Below, in pieces: positions 62,306 to 64,000 of a DNA stretch of 64,000 bases (within the stretch, counting starts at the first letter, position 1; each line of letters begins with the position of its first letter). The DNA is from Halomonas sp. M20 (GTDB lineage: Bacteria > Pseudomonadota > Gammaproteobacteria > Pseudomonadales > Halomonadaceae). The stretch lies in contig NZ_JACNMQ010000003.1 of the NCBI RefSeq assembly GCF_020622265.1, positions 186,001 through 250,000 of the forward strand, given 5' to 3'. The notes beneath the pieces are model-generated. The model was not told the origin of the DNA and did no database searches. It was given only the letters and a program-made list of their open reading frames with translations. Position numbers and translations under genes: made by a program.

Positions 62306-63604
62306 ATGTCCACGGCCCAATGCGCTAGTGTCTTCGAGGCAACCAATGGCTATCAGCCGTTGGTGGTGGCGTTGTTGTCGCCATTGGCCTTCGCCCTGGT
62401 GTTTGCTTGCTGGACACTGTTCGCCGTGCTCGGTATGGAGCTCAAGCGCTCCCTGGGCTTTGACGAGTTCGATTTTGCCCTGCTATTGGCCACGCCGATG
62501 CTGATCGCCGCAATGACCAGCTTACCCATGGCGCGGCTGGCGCAGCAGGTTGGTGGGCATCGTGTCATGCTGGGCTGTCTACTACTTATCTGCCCCTTTC
62601 TTTGGTGGATCAGTGTCGCCGAGCGCTATGCCGAATTTCTATTGGCGGGTGCAGGGCTGGGTTTCGGTGCCGGCTCTCTCGCGGCCGGGCTAGTCTACGT
62701 GGCAGCCTGGGGGCCGCGAGGGCGTATCGGTCTGGCGCTAGGCCTCTACGGTGCCGGCATGCTGGGCGCTGGGCTCAGTTATCTGCTATTACCCCTGGCC
62801 AGTCAGGCCTATGGCTGGCGCTTGGCTCCAAAGCTTTATCTGTTGCCGGTATTGCTGGTAGCGATTTTGCTATGGCTGTTCGCCGAGAATGATGCAAATG
62901 ACGATGGCGCTCCTATCTCTGGCTCCATGGAAGATACGCAACGCCGTGTTCGTCGACGACGCTGGCAACGACTGCTCGTTTCGTTATTACCGCCGGCGAG
63001 TTGGCATGTGTGGCGTCTAGCCCTCTATTACAGTTTCTTCTATGGCGCCTTCGTGGCGCTGGCGTTGTGGTTGCCAAGCTATCTTGCCGCGCAGTATCAG
63101 CTATCGCTACAGCAAGCGGCCCTATGGGCGTTATTGTTCATTCTCGCGGGCGGGACGGGGCAAATCCTCGGAGGGCTGTTGGCAGACTGGCGCGATTTCC
63201 GAGCACTGCGCTGGTGGGTCAGCGCCTGGGTGCTGATCTGCCTGTTTCTACTCTCTTACCCCCCATTTTCGATCCAGATTGAGGGCGTACATGGCACGGT
63301 CGCCTTCCATTTCAGCACACCACTGTGGGCTTTCGAGGCACTGCTAGTGCTGATGGGGCTGGCCATGGGCCTGGGCAAGGGCAGTCTGATGCGCCTGATC
63401 TATCGCGATCATGGCGATGACATGGCCCGGGTCGGTGGGCTGGCGCTGGCTTTAGGCGGGCTGTTCGCTGGGGTATTGCCGCTGGTATTCGTACTCGGCA
63501 ACGAGTGGGTCGGCATTCGTAGTGCCGGCTTCATGTTCCTGTATGGCGCTTTAGTGGTGTGCATGCTGGTAATGCTGTGGGACCACAACCGTACTGTCTC
63601 ATGA
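62306..63604 (+). CDS. NarK-family MFS protein lacking the substrate arginines
   Basis: The 432-aa protein is a paralogue of the narK1 product (shared [35 protein letters not shown] and [20 protein letters not shown]) with ~12 membrane segments. The two arginines that bind nitrate in NarK are replaced: the first by Ser ([13 protein letters not shown]) and the second by Gln ([15 protein letters not shown]). It therefore may not carry nitrate, or does so differently. ATG 62306 has a weak ribosome site; GTG 62269 is possible. It is divergent from narX and leads into narG. Confidence 0.85.
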   Translation: MSTAQCASVFEATNGYQPLVVALLSPLAFALVFACWTLFAVLGMELKRSLGFDEFDFALLLATPMLIAAMTSLPMARLAQQVGGHRVMLGCLLLICPFLWWISVAERYAEFLLAGAGLGFGAGSLAAGLVYVAAWGPRGRIGLALGLYGAGMLGAGLSYLLLPLASQAYGWRLAPKLYLLPVLLVAILLWLFAENDANDDGAPISGSMEDTQRRVRRRRWQRLLVSLLPPASWHVWRLALYYSFFYGAFVALALWLPSYLAAQYQLSLQQAALWALLFILAGGTGQILGGLLADWRDFRALRWWVSAWVLICLFLLSYPPFSIQIEGVHGTVAFHFSTPLWAFEALLVLMGLAMGLGKGSLMRLIYRDHGDDMARVGGLALALGGLFAGVLPLVFVLGNEWVGIRSAGFMFLYGALVVCMLVMLWDHNRTVS

Positions 63605-63650
63605 GCCCTCTGTTCATGTTATCCCTCGCGGCATTGCGCCCTATCTCCTT

Positions 63651-63678
63651 GGAGGTAGACCGGGGGTATGTGGAGGTA
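63651..63678 (-). promoter_or_regulatory. Three phased NarL-heptamer-like repeats upstream of narG
   Basis: On the minus strand TACCTCC (63651-63657), TACCCCC (63662-63668) and TACCTCC (63672-63678) repeat at 11- and 10-bp steps. Each matches the NarL heptamer TACYYMT at six of seven positions. They lie 141-168 nt before narG. Confidence 0.4.
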
Positions 63679-63818
63679 ACCACGGCGAAATCTGCTTGCC
63701 GTTAACGCAGAATTGCCCTCAACACCCCTGCCGAAGGGAGCGATTCCGCATCTCCCCCGAAGGCTGGCCGAGTAAACCCCGTGTTTGCTCCCATTTTCTA
63801 GGAGCCTGGAGATCGTCC

Positions 63819-64000
63819 ATGAGTCACTTTCTAGATCGACTGAAGTATCTGGCCAACAAGCCACCCCAATTCGCCGACGGCCATGGCGAGACTCGTGATG
63901 AGGCCCGCAACTGGGAAGACGGCTATCGTCAGCGCTGGCAGCATGACAAGGTCGTGCGCAGCACTCACGGCGTGAACTGCACCGGTTCCTGCAGCTGGAA
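63819..64000 (+). CDS. narG: Respiratory nitrate reductase alpha subunit NarG, N-terminal part
   Basis: Only ~60 codons are in the window. [20 protein letters not shown], then [20 protein letters not shown], then [19 protein letters not shown] match the NarG N-terminus closely, including the His and Cys ligands of the FS0 iron-sulfur cluster. GGAGATC precedes the ATG. The rest of narGHJI should follow beyond the window. Confidence 0.95.
   Translation, partial: MSHFLDRLKYLANKPPQFADGHGETRDEARNWEDGYRQRWQHDKVVRSTHGVNCTGSCSW

Noticed and set aside
1-64000. CRISPR arrays and complete insertion sequences
   Set aside because: I saw no regularly spaced direct repeats with unique spacers, and no transposase frame or inverted-repeat-bounded element in the window.

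Overview
The window looks like the chromosome of a Halomonas-like gammaproteobacterium (Halomonadaceae). This rests on GC-rich genes with acidic products, a Crc-like gene next to pyrE as in Pseudomonas-type gammaproteobacteria, a BirA-controlled biotin operon, TRAP transport, ANR/FNR control and a respiratory nitrate reductase locus with tandem narK genes. The genus is inferred from gene content only.

Positions 1 to about 17.9 kb are the right end of a mobile genomic island. It starts inside a type I restriction-modification locus (hsdM, hsdS ... hsdR). That locus carries a GmrSD-like DUF262/DUF1524 nuclease, a DarT/DarG DNA ADP-ribosylation toxin-antitoxin pair and an unrecognised 408-aa protein between hsdS and hsdR, and ends with a zinc metallopeptidase. 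A leftward recombination module follows (RadC, YqaJ-type exonuclease, ERF annealing protein, DUF932, small proteins). Next comes a rightward pair of unrecognised genes, one soluble and one with four membrane segments, whose promoter has a near-ideal LexA box between its -35 and -10 elements. A P4-type integrase closes the island.

From 18 to 32 kb is housekeeping chromosome: yicC, rph, a catalytically degenerate ExoIII/Crc-like gene, pyrE, a YfaZ porin-like protein, trmL, rep, a dihaem cytochrome c, tRNA-Arg(CCG), a PAS-GGDEF-EAL protein beside a BLUF blue-light sensor, an alpha/beta hydrolase, an Xaa-Pro aminopeptidase and two tandem Lin0512 proteins. From 32.4 to 38.1 kb is a complete bioBFHCDA operon behind a BirA operator. 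A TetR repressor with three palindromic operators faces an AhpD-like gene. A TRAP transporter (dctPQM) with a D-Ala-D-Ala dipeptidase follows, then copper delivery genes (PCuAC, SCO1).

From 44.6 to 47.7 kb is a leftward operon (acyl-CoA dehydrogenase, PIG-L deacetylase, methyltransferase, glycosyltransferase) of unknown product; a relic of a second copy of its glycosyltransferase lies 1.2 kb away. From 48 to 53 kb are dsbD/dsbG, two YeeE/YedE proteins with a persulfide-dioxygenase-like hydrolase, and a SirB-like protein. From 53 kb to the end is the anaerobic respiration region: a HemN homologue without radical-SAM cysteines, anr/fnr, narK1, narK2, narL and narX on the minus strand, then a divergent NarK paralogue lacking both substrate arginines, and the start of narG on the plus strand. 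ANR boxes lie upstream of both minus-strand narK genes, so ANR and NarXL probably co-control the locus.
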